Positions 7,638-16,435 are shown, counted from the first letter of the stretch. The stretch is 64,000 bases of DNA from Paenibacillus sp. UNC451MF (GCF_000686845.1 NZ_JMLS01000031.1:1-64000); one strand, 5' to 3'. Translations and numbers: made by a program. Notes: a model not told the origin generated them from the sequence alone.

Positions 7638-8786
7638 CTAAGAGCCTTGCTCAGCGAAATACCGGTTTAAAATTTTCAAAAAGACATTGGGGAACGCATA
7701 CTGTCCCATCGAATCCCGGTCAACCCACTGATAGTGAGAAGGCATAAGCATTCCCGCGCTGGAAGGCACCATCATGGGCTCCAGACTACAGGCTACAACC
7801 TGCATATCCCAATGGATATGACTAAAGGTGTGTTCAGCATGCATGTACCATCTTTCTGGATGAATGCCGATAGTTTCTTCGGCCAATTGATCGATCAATA
7901 TGGACACCGAAGCGGGAATCGAGTCTATCGCGTGATGCGCCTTCTCCGAACCCGAGTATGCGAATGGAACCTCCGCATGCGGCAGCTCCCACATCCGGGC
8001 GAGCAAGCCTTCCTGCGGCCGCTGCCGAATCAGCACCTGTCCCTTGTTCGGGCCGGTTCCTTCGACAAGAGCGGCAAGCCGATACTCTGGACGCGGAGGC
8101 TTGGCCTTTTTCTTAACAGGCAGCTCCTCCTCCATTCCCGCTTCCCGGGCGGAGCAATGCTCCATTACGGGACAGGTCAGGCAGTGAGGCGATCGGGGAG
8201 TGCAAACCATTGCTCCAAGCTCCATCAAGCCTTGATTAAAATCCCCGGCTGCGCCCTCAGGAATCAGCTCCTTCGCGAGCTTCTCCATCAGCCCTCTTGT
8301 GCTGACCTTCATAATGTCTTCCTCGATGAGAAAATAACGTGACAGCACCCGCATGACATTACCGTCCACTGCCGGCTCCGGTTTATTGTACGCTATACTT
8401 AGTACCGCTCCGGCCGTGTAGGGACCAACTCCTTTTAAGGTGGAGATTTCCTTCAATGTATCCGGAACCACACCACCATACCGCTCCTGCACCTCACGTA
8501 CGGCGCCTTGCAAATTGCGGGCTCTAGAGTAATACCCAAGTCCTTCCCACAGCTTCAGCACATCTTCCTCCGGGGCGTTAGCAAGTGCCTCCATCGTCGG
8601 AAACCGTTCGGTAAACCGGTGGAAGTACGGTATGACCGTGTCCACTCGGGTTTGCTGCAGCATCACTTCAGAAATCCATATATGATAAGGGTTTTTGCTT
8701 CGCCGCCAGGGCAGGTCCCTGCGATGCTTGCGGTACCATGCCAGCAGCTCTTCAGAAAAATATTGTTTTTTAAGGTTCGTATCCAT
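7638..8786 (-). CDS. mutY: A/G-specific adenine glycosylase
   Basis: Removes adenine mispaired with 8-oxoguanine in base-excision repair. The 382-residue protein shows the catalytic Glu in ISEVMLQQTRVDTV, the helix-hairpin-helix LKGVGPYTAGAV with the catalytic Asp in PAVDGNVMRV, and the 4Fe-4S cluster with spacing C-x6-C-x2-C-x5-C (CTPRSPHCLTCPVMEHC). The C-terminal Nudix-like domain (about 230-375) checks for 8-oxoguanine. The ATG has GAAGGAGA six bases upstream. Divergent from the AraC gene. Confidence 0.95.
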   Translation of the reverse strand: MDTNLKKQYFSEELLAWYRKHRRDLPWRRSKNPYHIWISEVMLQQTRVDTVIPYFHRFTERFPTMEALANAPEEDVLKLWEGLGYYSRARNLQGAVREVQERYGGVVPDTLKEISTLKGVGPYTAGAVLSIAYNKPEPAVDGNVMRVLSRYFLIEEDIMKVSTRGLMEKLAKELIPEGAAGDFNQGLMELGAMVCTPRSPHCLTCPVMEHCSAREAGMEEELPVKKKAKPPRPEYRLAALVEGTGPNKGQVLIRQRPQEGLLARMWELPHAEVPFAYSGSEKAHHAIDSIPASVSILIDQLAEETIGIHPERWYMHAEHTFSHIHWDMQVVACSLEPMMVPSSAGMLMPSHYQWVDRDSMGQYAFPNVFLKILNRYFAEQGS

Positions 8787-8856
8787 GAGGTCTCCTTCTA
8801 TTGCCGAACGTTATGGTATAATGATGGCATTTAAAACCATCAGAGGAGTGAGGCAA

Positions 8857-9717
8857 ATGTTAACTCCCGGTGAACTGGCGGCACGGCTCAATAGGCTCGT
8901 TATTTCCATCCTACTAGTAGGACATCAAAAATGCAGCCCCCAGTGGCACCAACTGCCCAGAACGATTCAACACAATTCGATCTGGCTTATCATTAAAGGG
9001 AAAGGTACGTTTACGATCAACGGAACGCATTATCCTGCAGAGCCTGGAAAATTTTTTTGCTTCAGTCCCGGTATGGTCGTAGAACGGCGTACAGATGCCG
9101 AGCAGCCGCTCGAGTACTACTTCCTCCGTTTTCATTATACGGAAACTTTCGAGGAGAAGGAACAGTGGATTTACCGCAGCTCCTCTGAAGCCGCTTTTCC
9201 CTTGGAGGGCATGTACACGGTCAACAATACGCCTCAGCTCATTTATTTGTTCGAGCAGCTGGATATTTTATGGAAGCGCAGAGGGCATATGACCGCCATG
9301 CGGAGAAAAATATTGCTTCTGGAGTTCTTCCTAACCCTCATCCAAGACTTCCGCGCGCAAAAAATAGCTGGCGACACCACTGCCGCCATAGAGCTGACGC
9401 AGGATCATATGGTCGGCCATTATCAAGAGCCATTAACCTTAGAGGGATTGGCGCAAATGGCAGGCTTGAGCGTCAGTCACTATTCCCGATTGTTTAAAAA
9501 ATATATCGGATACAGTCCTATCGATTACTTGACCCATCTGCGGGTGGATCGCGCCAAAGAATTATTGGTTCTGTCCGATTACCGACTGAAGCTGATCGCT
9601 AACAGTGTCGGGTACACGGATGAATTTTACTTCAGCCGTATTTTCAAAAAAGTCACCGGTGTCTCGCCTCGCGATTACGCGAAAAAGCACCGCTTCGCTC
9701 CTTTTATGGACCGGTAA
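8857..9717 (+). CDS. AraC family transcriptional regulator (cupin plus double helix-turn-helix)
   Basis: A 286-residue protein. The N-terminal cupin-like half (about 1-150) shows GKGTFTINGTHYPAEPG and a YYFLRFHY strand; the C-terminal half (about 185-282) holds the two AraC helix-turn-helix motifs (LTLEGLAQMAGLSVSHYSRL and ELLVLSDYRLKLIANSVGY followed by FYFSRIFKKVTG). It presumably responds to a sugar. The start at 8857 follows AGGAGTGAGGC; an in-frame start at 8695 would overlap mutY by 92 bases and lacks a signal. The target genes are not evident from the neighbours. Confidence 0.88.
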   Translation: MLTPGELAARLNRLVISILLVGHQKCSPQWHQLPRTIQHNSIWLIIKGKGTFTINGTHYPAEPGKFFCFSPGMVVERRTDAEQPLEYYFLRFHYTETFEEKEQWIYRSSSEAAFPLEGMYTVNNTPQLIYLFEQLDILWKRRGHMTAMRRKILLLEFFLTLIQDFRAQKIAGDTTAAIELTQDHMVGHYQEPLTLEGLAQMAGLSVSHYSRLFKKYIGYSPIDYLTHLRVDRAKELLVLSDYRLKLIANSVGYTDEFYFSRIFKKVTGVSPRDYAKKHRFAPFMDR

Positions 9718-9877
9718 AAACGCATAAGCTGTCGTCTCGGCGCACGGTTTGACTTCCCATGTCGAAAGGTGTACGCTACCCATAAGCACGCCTTTTTCCA
9801 TTGATTTCAACCGATATGGGCGTACAACGGACGGCTTCCGTCAACAGATCAAACCACTCGGGTAGGGGGATAACCGG

Positions 9878-10258
9878 ATGAGTAGATTAAATAAAGGGCT
9901 CAGTTGGGCCATTTCTTTGCTAATTGTAGGAACATTGGCCGGCTGCGGCAGTGCCGCCAAGCAGGGCGGGGAACCTTTCGGAGGCAGCAATAAAGCAGCA
10001 AGCCAGGGCGACGCGCTGACAAGCGCACCGGAGCAGGTACAAGCTCTCTACAAACAAAGCTGTATCTCTTGCCACGGGAATAATCTCGAAGGCAAGGTCG
10101 GTCCCACAACCAATCTGCAAAAGATCGGCGGAAAGCTGACGAAGGAGCAGATCAGCAAGCAGATTATTAGCGGTGGCAACGGCATGCCGGGCTTTGGCAC
10201 CAAGCTGAAGCCGGAGGAAACCGAAGCGTTAGCTGAATGGCTTGCAGGTAAAAAATAA
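9878..10258 (+). CDS. Lipid-anchored c-type cytochrome (cytochrome c551-like)
   Basis: A 126-residue lipoprotein. Residues 1-22 form a signal ending in the lipobox LAGC. The mature part has one heme-binding site CISCH (about residue 66) and a downstream axial methionine in GNGMPGFG (about 107), as in CccB-type small cytochromes c of Gram-positives. It carries electrons on the outer face of the membrane, probably to the terminal oxidase encoded at 53-57 kb. The ATG has GTAGGGGG upstream. Single gene with its own terminator. Confidence 0.92.
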   Translation: MSRLNKGLSWAISLLIVGTLAGCGSAAKQGGEPFGGSNKAASQGDALTSAPEQVQALYKQSCISCHGNNLEGKVGPTTNLQKIGGKLTKEQISKQIISGGNGMPGFGTKLKPEETEALAEWLAGKK

Positions 10259-10294
10259 ACCTTAAGCACTACTTACATAGCTGAACGCATAGAC

Positions 10295-10339
10295 CAAAAA
10301 CATCCGTTCTACGATTCGCTCGTATATCAGATGTTTTTG
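10295..10339 (+). terminator. Terminator of the cytochrome c lipoprotein gene
   Basis: CAAAAACATC pairs with GATGTTTTTG around a 25-base loop; T-rich sequence follows. Confidence 0.6.
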
Positions 10340-10489
10340 TTTTTTAATGTGATGAATCAAAATAAGAATGAGTGCTGCGCGCCATTTAATTTCAAAAATT
10401 TATTTTGTCTTCCTTATTTGGCTGCAACATTTTACCGGACGATTCCGTTTTTAGAAGTGAAACAACATTTTGGTAATCGGGGGAATAAT

Positions 10490-11254
10490 ATGAAATCGAC
10501 AGTCAAAAACAAGCTCATTATCGGAGTTGCCACAGTCACCTTATTATCTGGCCTGACTTATTTCACCTCTCTTCATCCGGCTGGCGTCACACCAGCTTAC
10601 GCTGAGCAAGTGAGCCCGGCCTACAGCAAAACTATTACCGTTGGAGGCGAAGGCGAGATCAAGGTTACTCCAGACGTAGCCTATATCAATTTGGGCGTTA
10701 TGACCAAAGCCAACACCGCAAGTGAAGCCCAGACACTGAACGCTGAAAGCTTCGCAGGCCTGACTTCCATGCTGTATGATACGTACAAGCTCGACAAGAC
10801 AGACGTGAAAACGTCCGGATTCTCCGTGCAGCCGGTTTATAACTATTCGGATAAGGAACCGAAAATTACCGGTTACTCCGCAACACAAATGGTTCAAGTC
10901 ACTTACCGCGATATCGATAAAGTGGGCGCTTTCCTCGATGCGGCATCCGCTGCCGGGGCGAACCAAATTAATGGTGTTCAGTTCGATACCGAAAAACGCC
11001 AGGACTATGAGATCCAGGCCATTGATTCTGCAATGAAAAATGCCGAAGCCAAAGCGAAAGCCATTGCCAAAACCGTCGGTAAAGAGCTGAAAGGCGTAGT
11101 AAACGTAGTCCAAAACGGAAGCTCCGCTATCCCTATTCGCCGCGAGTACAGTCCTATGCTTATGAAAACAGCGGATTCCACTTCTACTCCAACATCCATC
11201 GCTCCAGGTGAACTGACGATTACAACGAATCTCAGTGTTCAATACGAATTCTAA
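10490..11254 (+). CDS. SIMPL domain (DUF541) secreted protein
   Basis: A 254-residue protein with an N-terminal signal peptide (about 1-37, ending near PAYAEQ) and one SIMPL/DUF541 domain: ITVGGEGEIKVTPDVAYINL, then VKTSGFSVQPVYNY, ITGYSATQMVQVTYRDID and AMKNAEAKAKAIAKTVGKE. Members form large oligomeric assemblies outside the cytoplasmic membrane in some bacteria; the physiological role is not settled. The ATG at 10490 follows CGGGGGAAT; the longer frame reaching back to 10331 has no start signal. Followed by a clear terminator. Confidence 0.9.
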   Translation: MKSTVKNKLIIGVATVTLLSGLTYFTSLHPAGVTPAYAEQVSPAYSKTITVGGEGEIKVTPDVAYINLGVMTKANTASEAQTLNAESFAGLTSMLYDTYKLDKTDVKTSGFSVQPVYNYSDKEPKITGYSATQMVQVTYRDIDKVGAFLDAASAAGANQINGVQFDTEKRQDYEIQAIDSAMKNAEAKAKAIAKTVGKELKGVVNVVQNGSSAIPIRREYSPMLMKTADSTSTPTSIAPGELTITTNLSVQYEF

Positions 11255-11272
11255 TAAAAACATGTAAAATAA

Positions 11273-11315
11273 AAAGAATCTCTCACAGTCTTAATTGACC
11301 GTGGGAGATTCTTTA
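11273..11315. terminator. Bidirectional terminator between the SIMPL and DinB-like genes
   Basis: AAAGAATCTCTCACAGTC pairs with GACCGTGGGAGATTCTTT around a short loop, with A and T runs at the ends. Confidence 0.9.
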
Positions 11316-11325
11316 GTTAGCCTGC

Positions 11326-11853
11326 TTAAAGTCTTTTCAACCCGTAGCGTTCGTACAGCACATTCAAGTGGTGCAGCTCATGACCGACGATGACGCATGC
11401 CAATGCCCTTGCAGAGAACACACTATCACTCGCGGTTCCTTGTCTTATCCATGCTTCCTCTGTAAGTGCACTCAACAGGGTGAGAGTAGCTTGTCGAACC
11501 GCTTTGTAGTCTTCAAGCAGAAACGCAACGGAACATTGATTAAAAGGAGCACCCTCCATCATCGTATCTTGATCGTAACCAGGCAGTGGCGTCTTATCTC
11601 CTCTTGCAATACGAAGCAGGCGGTAGCTCATGATCCGCTCATTGTCCGTAATGTGGCCTAGTACCTCTTTAACACTCCATTTTCCGTCTGCATACCTATA
11701 GTTTCCTTGCTCATCCGTTAAATCACTTAACAAAGCATAGGTGCTATTGAGCTGCTCTTTCAAAATCTGGCTCAAATCCCCCTCTTCGGGAACAAGCCTA
11801 ATATAGGTGCTGTAATAAGGAGCATACTCGCTTGAAGTTGGCCTTTGGTTCAT
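11326..11853 (-). CDS. DinB family protein (putative metal-dependent thiol enzyme)
   Basis: A 175-residue four-helix-bundle protein of the DinB/YfiT type. The metal-binding His residues are expected in GHITDNERI (about 67) and in GHELHHLNVLYERYG near the end. WSVKEVLGHITDNE is the typical motif. Several members use bacillithiol or mycothiol; a substrate cannot be read from the sequence. The ATG has AGGGGAAAGG upstream. It stands alone, convergent with the SIMPL gene. Confidence 0.85.
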   Translation of the reverse strand: MNQRPTSSEYAPYYSTYIRLVPEEGDLSQILKEQLNSTYALLSDLTDEQGNYRYADGKWSVKEVLGHITDNERIMSYRLLRIARGDKTPLPGYDQDTMMEGAPFNQCSVAFLLEDYKAVRQATLTLLSALTEEAWIRQGTASDSVFSARALACVIVGHELHHLNVLYERYGLKRL

Positions 11854-11916
11854 ATCGAATAACCGCCTTTCCCCTCAACCGTTTTTTCGAATTTCCAAGC
11901 TGCTGATTTCCGTTTC

Positions 11917-12429
11917 TTATTCCCATGGGAAGCGGGTAATTAAATGATCAGAAAACTCCTTGCTTTCTTCCCGGCGTGCTTTGCGCATTTCAGCTCGTCT
12001 TGTAGCCGTTTGATTCAAACGGCGCTCTTCTTCGGTTTCCGGGATCACCTTAGGAACCTGAATCGGCCTCTTGTTCTCATCCATCGCGACGAAAGTAAGA
12101 AACGACGTGGCTGCGATCGTTCTTTCGCCCGACTTCAAATCCTCGGTGATGACCTTCACGAACACTTCCATCGAGCTTTTCCCTGTCCAAGTTACGAATG
12201 ATTCCAAGCAAACCGAATCTGTCGGCCGGATCGGGGACAAAAAGTCGACGGAGTCGGTAGAAGCTGTTACTACCGATCGGCGGCAGTGCTTGGATGCCGA
12301 AATAGAGGCAATATCGTCAATGTATGCCATTAACTTGCCTCCAAATAGCGTGTTGTGGTTATTGACATCCGTGGGAAATATTCTGGATGTCTTATACGTT
12401 CTCGATTCCTTAACAAATCGCTGCTCCAC
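11917..12429 (-). CDS. Acyl-CoA thioesterase (hot-dog fold)
   Basis: A 170-residue protein of the YkhA/YciA-type acyl-CoA thioesterases. Typical segments are FPTDVNNHNTLFGGKLMAYI, with the catalytic Asp/Asn region, IASISASKHCRRSVVTASTD, VDFLSPIRPTDSVCLESFVT and the C-terminal charged helix. It hydrolyses acyl-CoA to free acid and CoA. I chose the GTG at 12429 because GGGAGG lies nine bases upstream of it; an ATG seven codons earlier at 12450 lies before that signal. It is followed downstream by no terminator that I could find. acpS ends 36 bases upstream. Confidence 0.85.
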   Translation of the reverse strand: MEQRFVKESRTYKTSRIFPTDVNNHNTLFGGKLMAYIDDIASISASKHCRRSVVTASTDSVDFLSPIRPTDSVCLESFVTWTGKSSMEVFVKVITEDLKSGERTIAATSFLTFVAMDENKRPIQVPKVIPETEEERRLNQTATRRAEMRKARREESKEFSDHLITRFPWE

Positions 12430-12465
12430 TACTCTTTTCCTCCCATGCATGTAAACGGTTCTTCT

Positions 12466-12855
12466 CTAGTTTGATGTTTCAACTATCGCGTAAGCCATAG
12501 CCATTGACTCCGTATGGGTTATGCTCAGATGGACTATAGCTCCATTCGGAAGCTGCAGCCTCTGAAGCGCTTCATCTGACAGTCTGCAACCAGGTTTACC
12601 TAGAGCATCCGGAAGCACTTCCATATCCTGCAGCGACACCTGCTTGCCGATACCACACCCTAGAGCCTTGCTTACAGCCTCTTTGGCAGCAAAACGGCCG
12701 GCTACAAACTCAGCCAATCTTCCTTTGCGCTGAGACGCGAGCTCTCTCTCCGCTTCGGTAAGTATTCGCTGCATGAATCGCTCACCTGCCGTGCTCTCCA
12801 GAATGCTCTTCACTCTTGCAATGTCGAGCAGATCCGTACCAATTCCAATAATCAT
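12466..12855 (-). CDS. acpS: Holo-[acyl-carrier-protein] synthase
   Basis: Transfers the phosphopantetheine arm from CoA to acyl carrier protein, needed for fatty acid synthesis. The 129-residue length is normal. MIIGIGTDLLDIARV carries the Mg-binding Asp, and FVAGRFAAKEAVSKALG carries the Glu and Lys of the active site; LSITHTESMAMAYAIVE closes the protein. The ATG has AAAAGGACG upstream. Followed on the same strand by the thioesterase gene. Confidence 0.95.
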   Translation of the reverse strand: MIIGIGTDLLDIARVKSILESTAGERFMQRILTEAERELASQRKGRLAEFVAGRFAAKEAVSKALGCGIGKQVSLQDMEVLPDALGKPGCRLSDEALQRLQLPNGAIVHLSITHTESMAMAYAIVETSN

Positions 12856-12998
12856 CGGGAAAGCGTCCTTTTCCAGTCCGGTATGAAAGAGCCCTCAACG
12901 TCCAGACCCTCCCCGGGTATTTTATCTCATCGTATCGAATCTGCATTCCAAACGCAAGAAAAGAATCCCCGCCGCGACCTGTCTATTCTTTTGAAAAA

Positions 12999-13023
12999 AC
13001 AGACCGAGCATGGCTCGGCCTGT
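12999..13023 (-). terminator. Terminator of nadE
   Basis: On the minus strand ACAGGCCGAGC pairs with GCTCGGTCTGT around CAT and is followed by TTTTTT, just after the nadE stop. Confidence 0.9.
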
Positions 13024-13028
13024 TCATA

Positions 13029-13838
13029 TTAGATCCCTGGAATCTGAGCACGCTTGTGCTCTGTTTTCAAGTAATGCTTCTCCAACTTTTCCTTGTCGGC
13101 CGGATCGATCTCCTTGCCTTCAAGATAACTGCTGTTAGCCTCGTAAGTGATGCCAAGCTCATTCTCGTCGGTTTGACCTTCCCATAAGCCGGCAGTTGGG
13201 GCCTTATCCAGAACGCTTTGCGGAACGCCGAGCGCTGCAGCCAGTTGTCGAACTTGACGCTTGTTCAATGAGCTAAGAGGAGTAATGTCTACAGCTCCAT
13301 CGCCGTATTTGGTATAGAAACCAGTGATCGCCTCGGATGCATGGTCTGTACCAACGACAAGCAAATTCAGCTCAAAGGCCAGCGCATATTGCATTACCAT
13401 CCGCGTTCTCGCCTTTACGTTTCCTTTGCCGCCGCGGCTTAAATGCCGATGCTCTCCGATGGATTTCAAGGCATGCTCCGCTTCGAGCGCAATCTCGTTG
13501 ACCGCTTCCTCAATGTTGGTTTCGACCCGATATTTTAGCTTGAACGCTTCGGCTACGGCGTAGCTGTCCGCGATATCCACTTGTTGTCCATAAGGCTGGA
13601 AAACGCCTAGCGTCTTGTATTCCTTGCCTTTTTCCTGCGTTAATTCATCGGTGGCCCGAATGCAGAGTCCTGTGGCTACGGCACTGTCAATCCCGCCGCT
13701 GATAGCGATCAAGAGACCGTTGACTCCCGATGATACTATGTACTCCTTCAAAAAATCGACGCGTTTGCGGATTTCTTCATCCACATTGATTTGCGGCTTT
13801 ACACCCAACTTTGCGATAATTTCCTGTTGTATACTCAT
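13029..13838 (-). CDS. nadE: NH3-dependent NAD+ synthetase
   Basis: Last step of NAD synthesis: amidation of nicotinic acid adenine dinucleotide with ammonia and ATP. The 269-residue protein lacks the glutaminase domain, as in the ammonia-dependent form. The PP-loop ISGGIDSAVATGL is at about residue 46; GTDHASEAITGFYTKYGDG and LSSLNKRQVRQLAAALGVP are the other hallmark blocks. The ATG follows GAAGAGGTG. Own terminator. Confidence 0.96.
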   Translation of the reverse strand: MSIQQEIIAKLGVKPQINVDEEIRKRVDFLKEYIVSSGVNGLLIAISGGIDSAVATGLCIRATDELTQEKGKEYKTLGVFQPYGQQVDIADSYAVAEAFKLKYRVETNIEEAVNEIALEAEHALKSIGEHRHLSRGGKGNVKARTRMVMQYALAFELNLLVVGTDHASEAITGFYTKYGDGAVDITPLSSLNKRQVRQLAAALGVPQSVLDKAPTAGLWEGQTDENELGITYEANSSYLEGKEIDPADKEKLEKHYLKTEHKRAQIPGI

Positions 13839-13907
13839 CGTTTATACACCTCTTCCACTCTCTATTTCCTATAAGTATAGTGAACTGTATACAGATTGCA
13901 AGAACTA

Positions 13908-13957
13908 AAAAGCCCCTCATCGGCCGTTGATCTATCCGGTACCGATGGGGAGCTTTT
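13908..13957 (-). terminator. Terminator of the bacilliredoxin gene
   Basis: On the minus strand AAAGCTCCCCATCGG pairs with CCGATGAGGGGCTTT (two G-U pairs), followed by TT. Loop about 18 bases. Confidence 0.85.
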
Positions 13958-13967
13958 AAAGGACTTC

Positions 13968-14402
13968 TTATTTGCAATACTGCTCAAATGCGCTGATCAA
14001 ATCTCCAGCGATCATATCGGCCGAACGGTCTTCGATTTGATGACGTTGGATGAAATGTACCAACTCACCGTCTTTCAGAAGAGCGATGGACGGGGAAGAC
14101 GGAGGATAAGGTGCCAAATATTCGCGCGCCTTAGCTGTCGCTTCTTTATCCTGACCAGCGAATACGGTAAACAATTGATCCGGCTTCACTGCGTTTTGCA
14201 GTGCTTTGGCTACGCCTGGTCTGCATTGTCCGGCGGCACAGCCGCAAACGGAGTTAATAACAAGAAGAGCAGTGCCCTTGGAATTCTCGATGTTTTCCAC
14301 AACCTCTTCAGGCGTGCGCAGTTCAGTGATTCCGTGACGAGTCAACTCATCTCTCATCGGTTGAACCATATCTTTCATGTATGACTCAAATGACATGGAC
14401 AT
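13968..14402 (-). CDS. BrxA/BrxB family bacilliredoxin
   Basis: A 144-residue thioredoxin-fold protein that removes bacillithiol from oxidised proteins. The family CGC active site is visible in NSVCGCAAGQCRPG (about residue 52), with the N-terminus SFESYMKDMVQPMRDELT and the PPSSPSIALLKDGELVHFI strand. The ATG has GGAGTGGAA upstream; a second ATG two codons later is also possible. Single gene with its own terminator. The YphP/YqiW (BrxA/BrxB) assignment within the family was not resolved. Confidence 0.92.
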   Translation of the reverse strand: MSMSFESYMKDMVQPMRDELTRHGITELRTPEEVVENIENSKGTALLVINSVCGCAAGQCRPGVAKALQNAVKPDQLFTVFAGQDKEATAKAREYLAPYPPSSPSIALLKDGELVHFIQRHQIEDRSADMIAGDLISAFEQYCK

Positions 14403-14518
14403 TTACTTCCACTCCTTTACCTACATAAGGATTTACAAACTATCGTATGTCTCATTATACATCGGCAAGGTAGGAAAGCAAAGTCCTTAATAAAAGTTTG
14501 AGCATTCATTTATGGTTA

Positions 14519-14944
14519 TTACGATTTATCAGTATTCGGTTGCTCGCCATTCTCCGCCTCACTGTCCAAAGGGGCACTGTAGACAGGATAAGCGACATTT
14601 TTGTCGGGATGAGCAAAATTGCCTGTTTGCGGAATAATCCCCTTCTCGAAATAATCTTTGTTCTCCGCTGTTTGAAAGCCAATATCCTTGAATGGATGCA
14701 CCCATTCGTCACCTGACATAACCGAAGGATCGACTTCCTTAGACCAGTTTTCTAGCGGAGACTCGTCTGATTCATAGTCGTGGTCTCCGATTACCACGCC
14801 CTGAGAGTTGACAAAGGGATCTCTCGGCCCCCTCCCCTCCAGAAATTGCGGTAAAAAGTTAATCTCAAACGGGTCCAGTTCGCTTTGATCCCTTGTATTG
14901 GCTGAAACGGGACGACTAGGCTGTTCTTTCTCGTTGGGACTCAT
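14519..14944 (-). CDS. DUF3905-like hypothetical protein
   Basis: A 141-residue hydrophilic, acidic protein with no signal or membrane segment. Its core (ELDPFEINFLPQFLEGRGPR, then VIGDHDYESDESPLENWS and DEWVHPFKDIGF) resembles proteins labelled DUF3905 in Bacillales, many of which come from spore formers. The ATG follows AAAGGAGTGACC. A 42-residue gene lies 40 bases upstream on the same strand and may share the transcript. Function unknown; family recognised from memory only. Confidence 0.75.
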   Translation of the reverse strand: MSPNEKEQPSRPVSANTRDQSELDPFEINFLPQFLEGRGPRDPFVNSQGVVIGDHDYESDESPLENWSKEVDPSVMSGDEWVHPFKDIGFQTAENKDYFEKGIIPQTGNFAHPDKNVAYPVYSAPLDSEAENGEQPNTDKS

Positions 14945-14984
14945 GCTTGGTCACTCCTTTATGCTTGCATGATAAATAAAGTTC

Positions 14985-15113
14985 CTAAACCGAAGGACGG
15001 TTCGGGCCATCCAGTTTTTTATCCCGTATCGCTTCATTTGCCACTTCCGGGCTATTATTTTGCTGCGCTTGAATTTGCTGTTCCTTAGAGTTTACGGTGC
15101 GGTTCTTTGCCAT
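14985..15113 (-). CDS. Small hydrophilic protein, 42 residues, unknown
   Basis: The ATG at 15113 follows GGGAAGGGAGATGG, a very strong ribosome binding site. The product begins MAKNRTVNSKEQQIQAQQNN and ends KKLDGPNRPSV. It is rich in Asn and Gln and lacks hydrophobic segments, a composition like that of small acid-soluble spore proteins, but I could not match it to a named family. It lies between the deacetylase and DUF3905-like genes on the same strand, 49 bases from the first and 40 from the second, so a joint sporulation transcript is possible. Confidence 0.6.
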   Translation of the reverse strand: MAKNRTVNSKEQQIQAQQNNSPEVANEAIRDKKLDGPNRPSV

Positions 15114-15162
15114 AGTCACCATCTCCCTTCCCTGTTATTATGCTTCCCCTCATGGAATTAAC

Positions 15163-16122
15163 TCAAAGCTTCAAAAATTGGTACGTAAACGAATGCTTAC
15201 TGAGTACCTCAAACTGGTAGCCTTGCTGCTTCAAATGAACAATAACCTCGGGAAGCGCTTCTACGGTCGTTGTTTTAACATCCATATCGTGCATCAGCAC
15301 AATAATCCGATTTTTTCCGGTGCTGTTTCCCTTAACTGCGTTAATAATTTCCTCTTTAGGTTGAACGACTGCGGCAGCATCCGTAGAGCTCACATTCCAA
15401 TCAAAGTATTGATACCCATTTTTCGACATTTCCCGGGTAATAGCATTCATCACGCTTCGACCTCCAGCCCGCCAGCTTAACCGATTATTCGACCCGCCAG
15501 GAAAACGGATTAGCTTTGGTTCTATTCCCACCTTATCATGCAGAAACCGACCTAGCTTGTCCGCATCGGTTTTAAAGGCCTCCACAGAAGCATAGATTCG
15601 CTGATAGTCATGCGAGTATGAATGATTGCCCAGCGTATGTCCTAATTGAACGATATGCTTGAGCGACATGAGGTGTTTTTCAGCGGCGCGTCCGGTTACA
15701 AAAAAAGTCGCTTTGACATCATTTTCGTTTAAAATCTGCAAAATACGCTCCGTATTACGCGAAGGGCCGTCATCGAAAGTCAAATAGGCTATTTTGTTCT
15801 TCCCGATACTTTCCTTTACTTTGGATGAGGGTGCCTCCACTTGATGATATAAAGGTTCGGTGTAGCTTCCTTTTAGCTTAAGCTTAGTCGTTACGCGCTC
15901 CTCTTCCTTATCCTCGTACTCTTGCAGCGGAATTGTCGCAGGTTCATTCACTAAGAGTTCATCGGTAAATGGCTGCGGCTGAGAAGTGTGCTCTGTAGCG
16001 AGGTCTTCACTAGAGTTGAAATTCGAATCTGTTGAGTAAGTCGGAAGCCATACGGTCCAAATCAATGAAATGGCAATGCATCCGGCTAAAATGGACCACA
16101 TTAGCCCGTTTCCCTGCTTCAA
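15163..16122 (-). CDS. Membrane-anchored polysaccharide deacetylase (NodB homology domain)
   Basis: A 319-residue protein with one N-terminal membrane segment (LMWSILAGCIAISLIWTVWL) and an extracellular NodB domain (about 115-310). Catalytic motifs visible: TFDDGPSRNT (base Asp and metal Asp), GNHSYSHDY (two metal-binding His), RFPGGSNN, and a C-terminal LMHD. It probably removes acetyl groups from peptidoglycan sugars or another polysaccharide on the cell surface. I chose a TTG start at 16122 because GGAGGG lies seven bases upstream; an ATG at 16146 has no such signal. Confidence 0.85.
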   Translation of the reverse strand: MKQGNGLMWSILAGCIAISLIWTVWLPTYSTDSNFNSSEDLATEHTSQPQPFTDELLVNEPATIPLQEYEDKEEERVTTKLKLKGSYTEPLYHQVEAPSSKVKESIGKNKIAYLTFDDGPSRNTERILQILNENDVKATFFVTGRAAEKHLMSLKHIVQLGHTLGNHSYSHDYQRIYASVEAFKTDADKLGRFLHDKVGIEPKLIRFPGGSNNRLSWRAGGRSVMNAITREMSKNGYQYFDWNVSSTDAAAVVQPKEEIINAVKGNSTGKNRIIVLMHDMDVKTTTVEALPEVIVHLKQQGYQFEVLSKHSFTYQFLKL

Positions 16123-16435
16123 GGAAATCCCTCCAGTTCCCGACATCGTAAGGTTATTATGGCTCTCCTGTCGTCGGCAAAGACCGTAGAATTACTGGTT
16201 AGCCTGGGATATATATGAAATAATTACTTATCGCTGAAGCTCCCTGTCCTTTGCTTTAAGTTGGAAAAAGCGTACAATGAGAAAAACGTACTTTCATAGA
16301 TGCGCGACCGCGTTTAGCGGATGTTTTTATCACCAATAGGAACGTTCTTCACTTTGTTATGCTGTGGTGATGTTATACCTTCCTATGTGGTGAGCCATTG
16401 AAATTCATTCTGGATGCAAGGAGCTTCAAACTATT
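16123..16435. other. Gene-free stretch between two divergent genes
   Basis: It holds the start region of the deacetylase gene and one promoter-like sequence facing the flavoprotein gene. No open frame with a start signal and no other structure was seen. Confidence 0.5.
16251..16278 (+). promoter_or_regulatory. Promoter-like sequence before the flavoprotein gene
   Basis: TTGCTT and TACAAT separated by 16 bases, about 160 bases before the start codon at 16436. Confidence 0.35.

Noticed and set aside
8695-8856. Longer start for the AraC gene inside mutY
   Set aside because: The upstream part overlaps the mutY start on the other strand; the ATG at 8857 has a good ribosome binding site and the usual family N-terminus.
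10490-16122. Defence or prophage island in the gene-dense region of mixed functions
   Set aside because: All genes here are ordinary housekeeping or small conserved families; no integrase, phage or toxin-antitoxin gene was seen.
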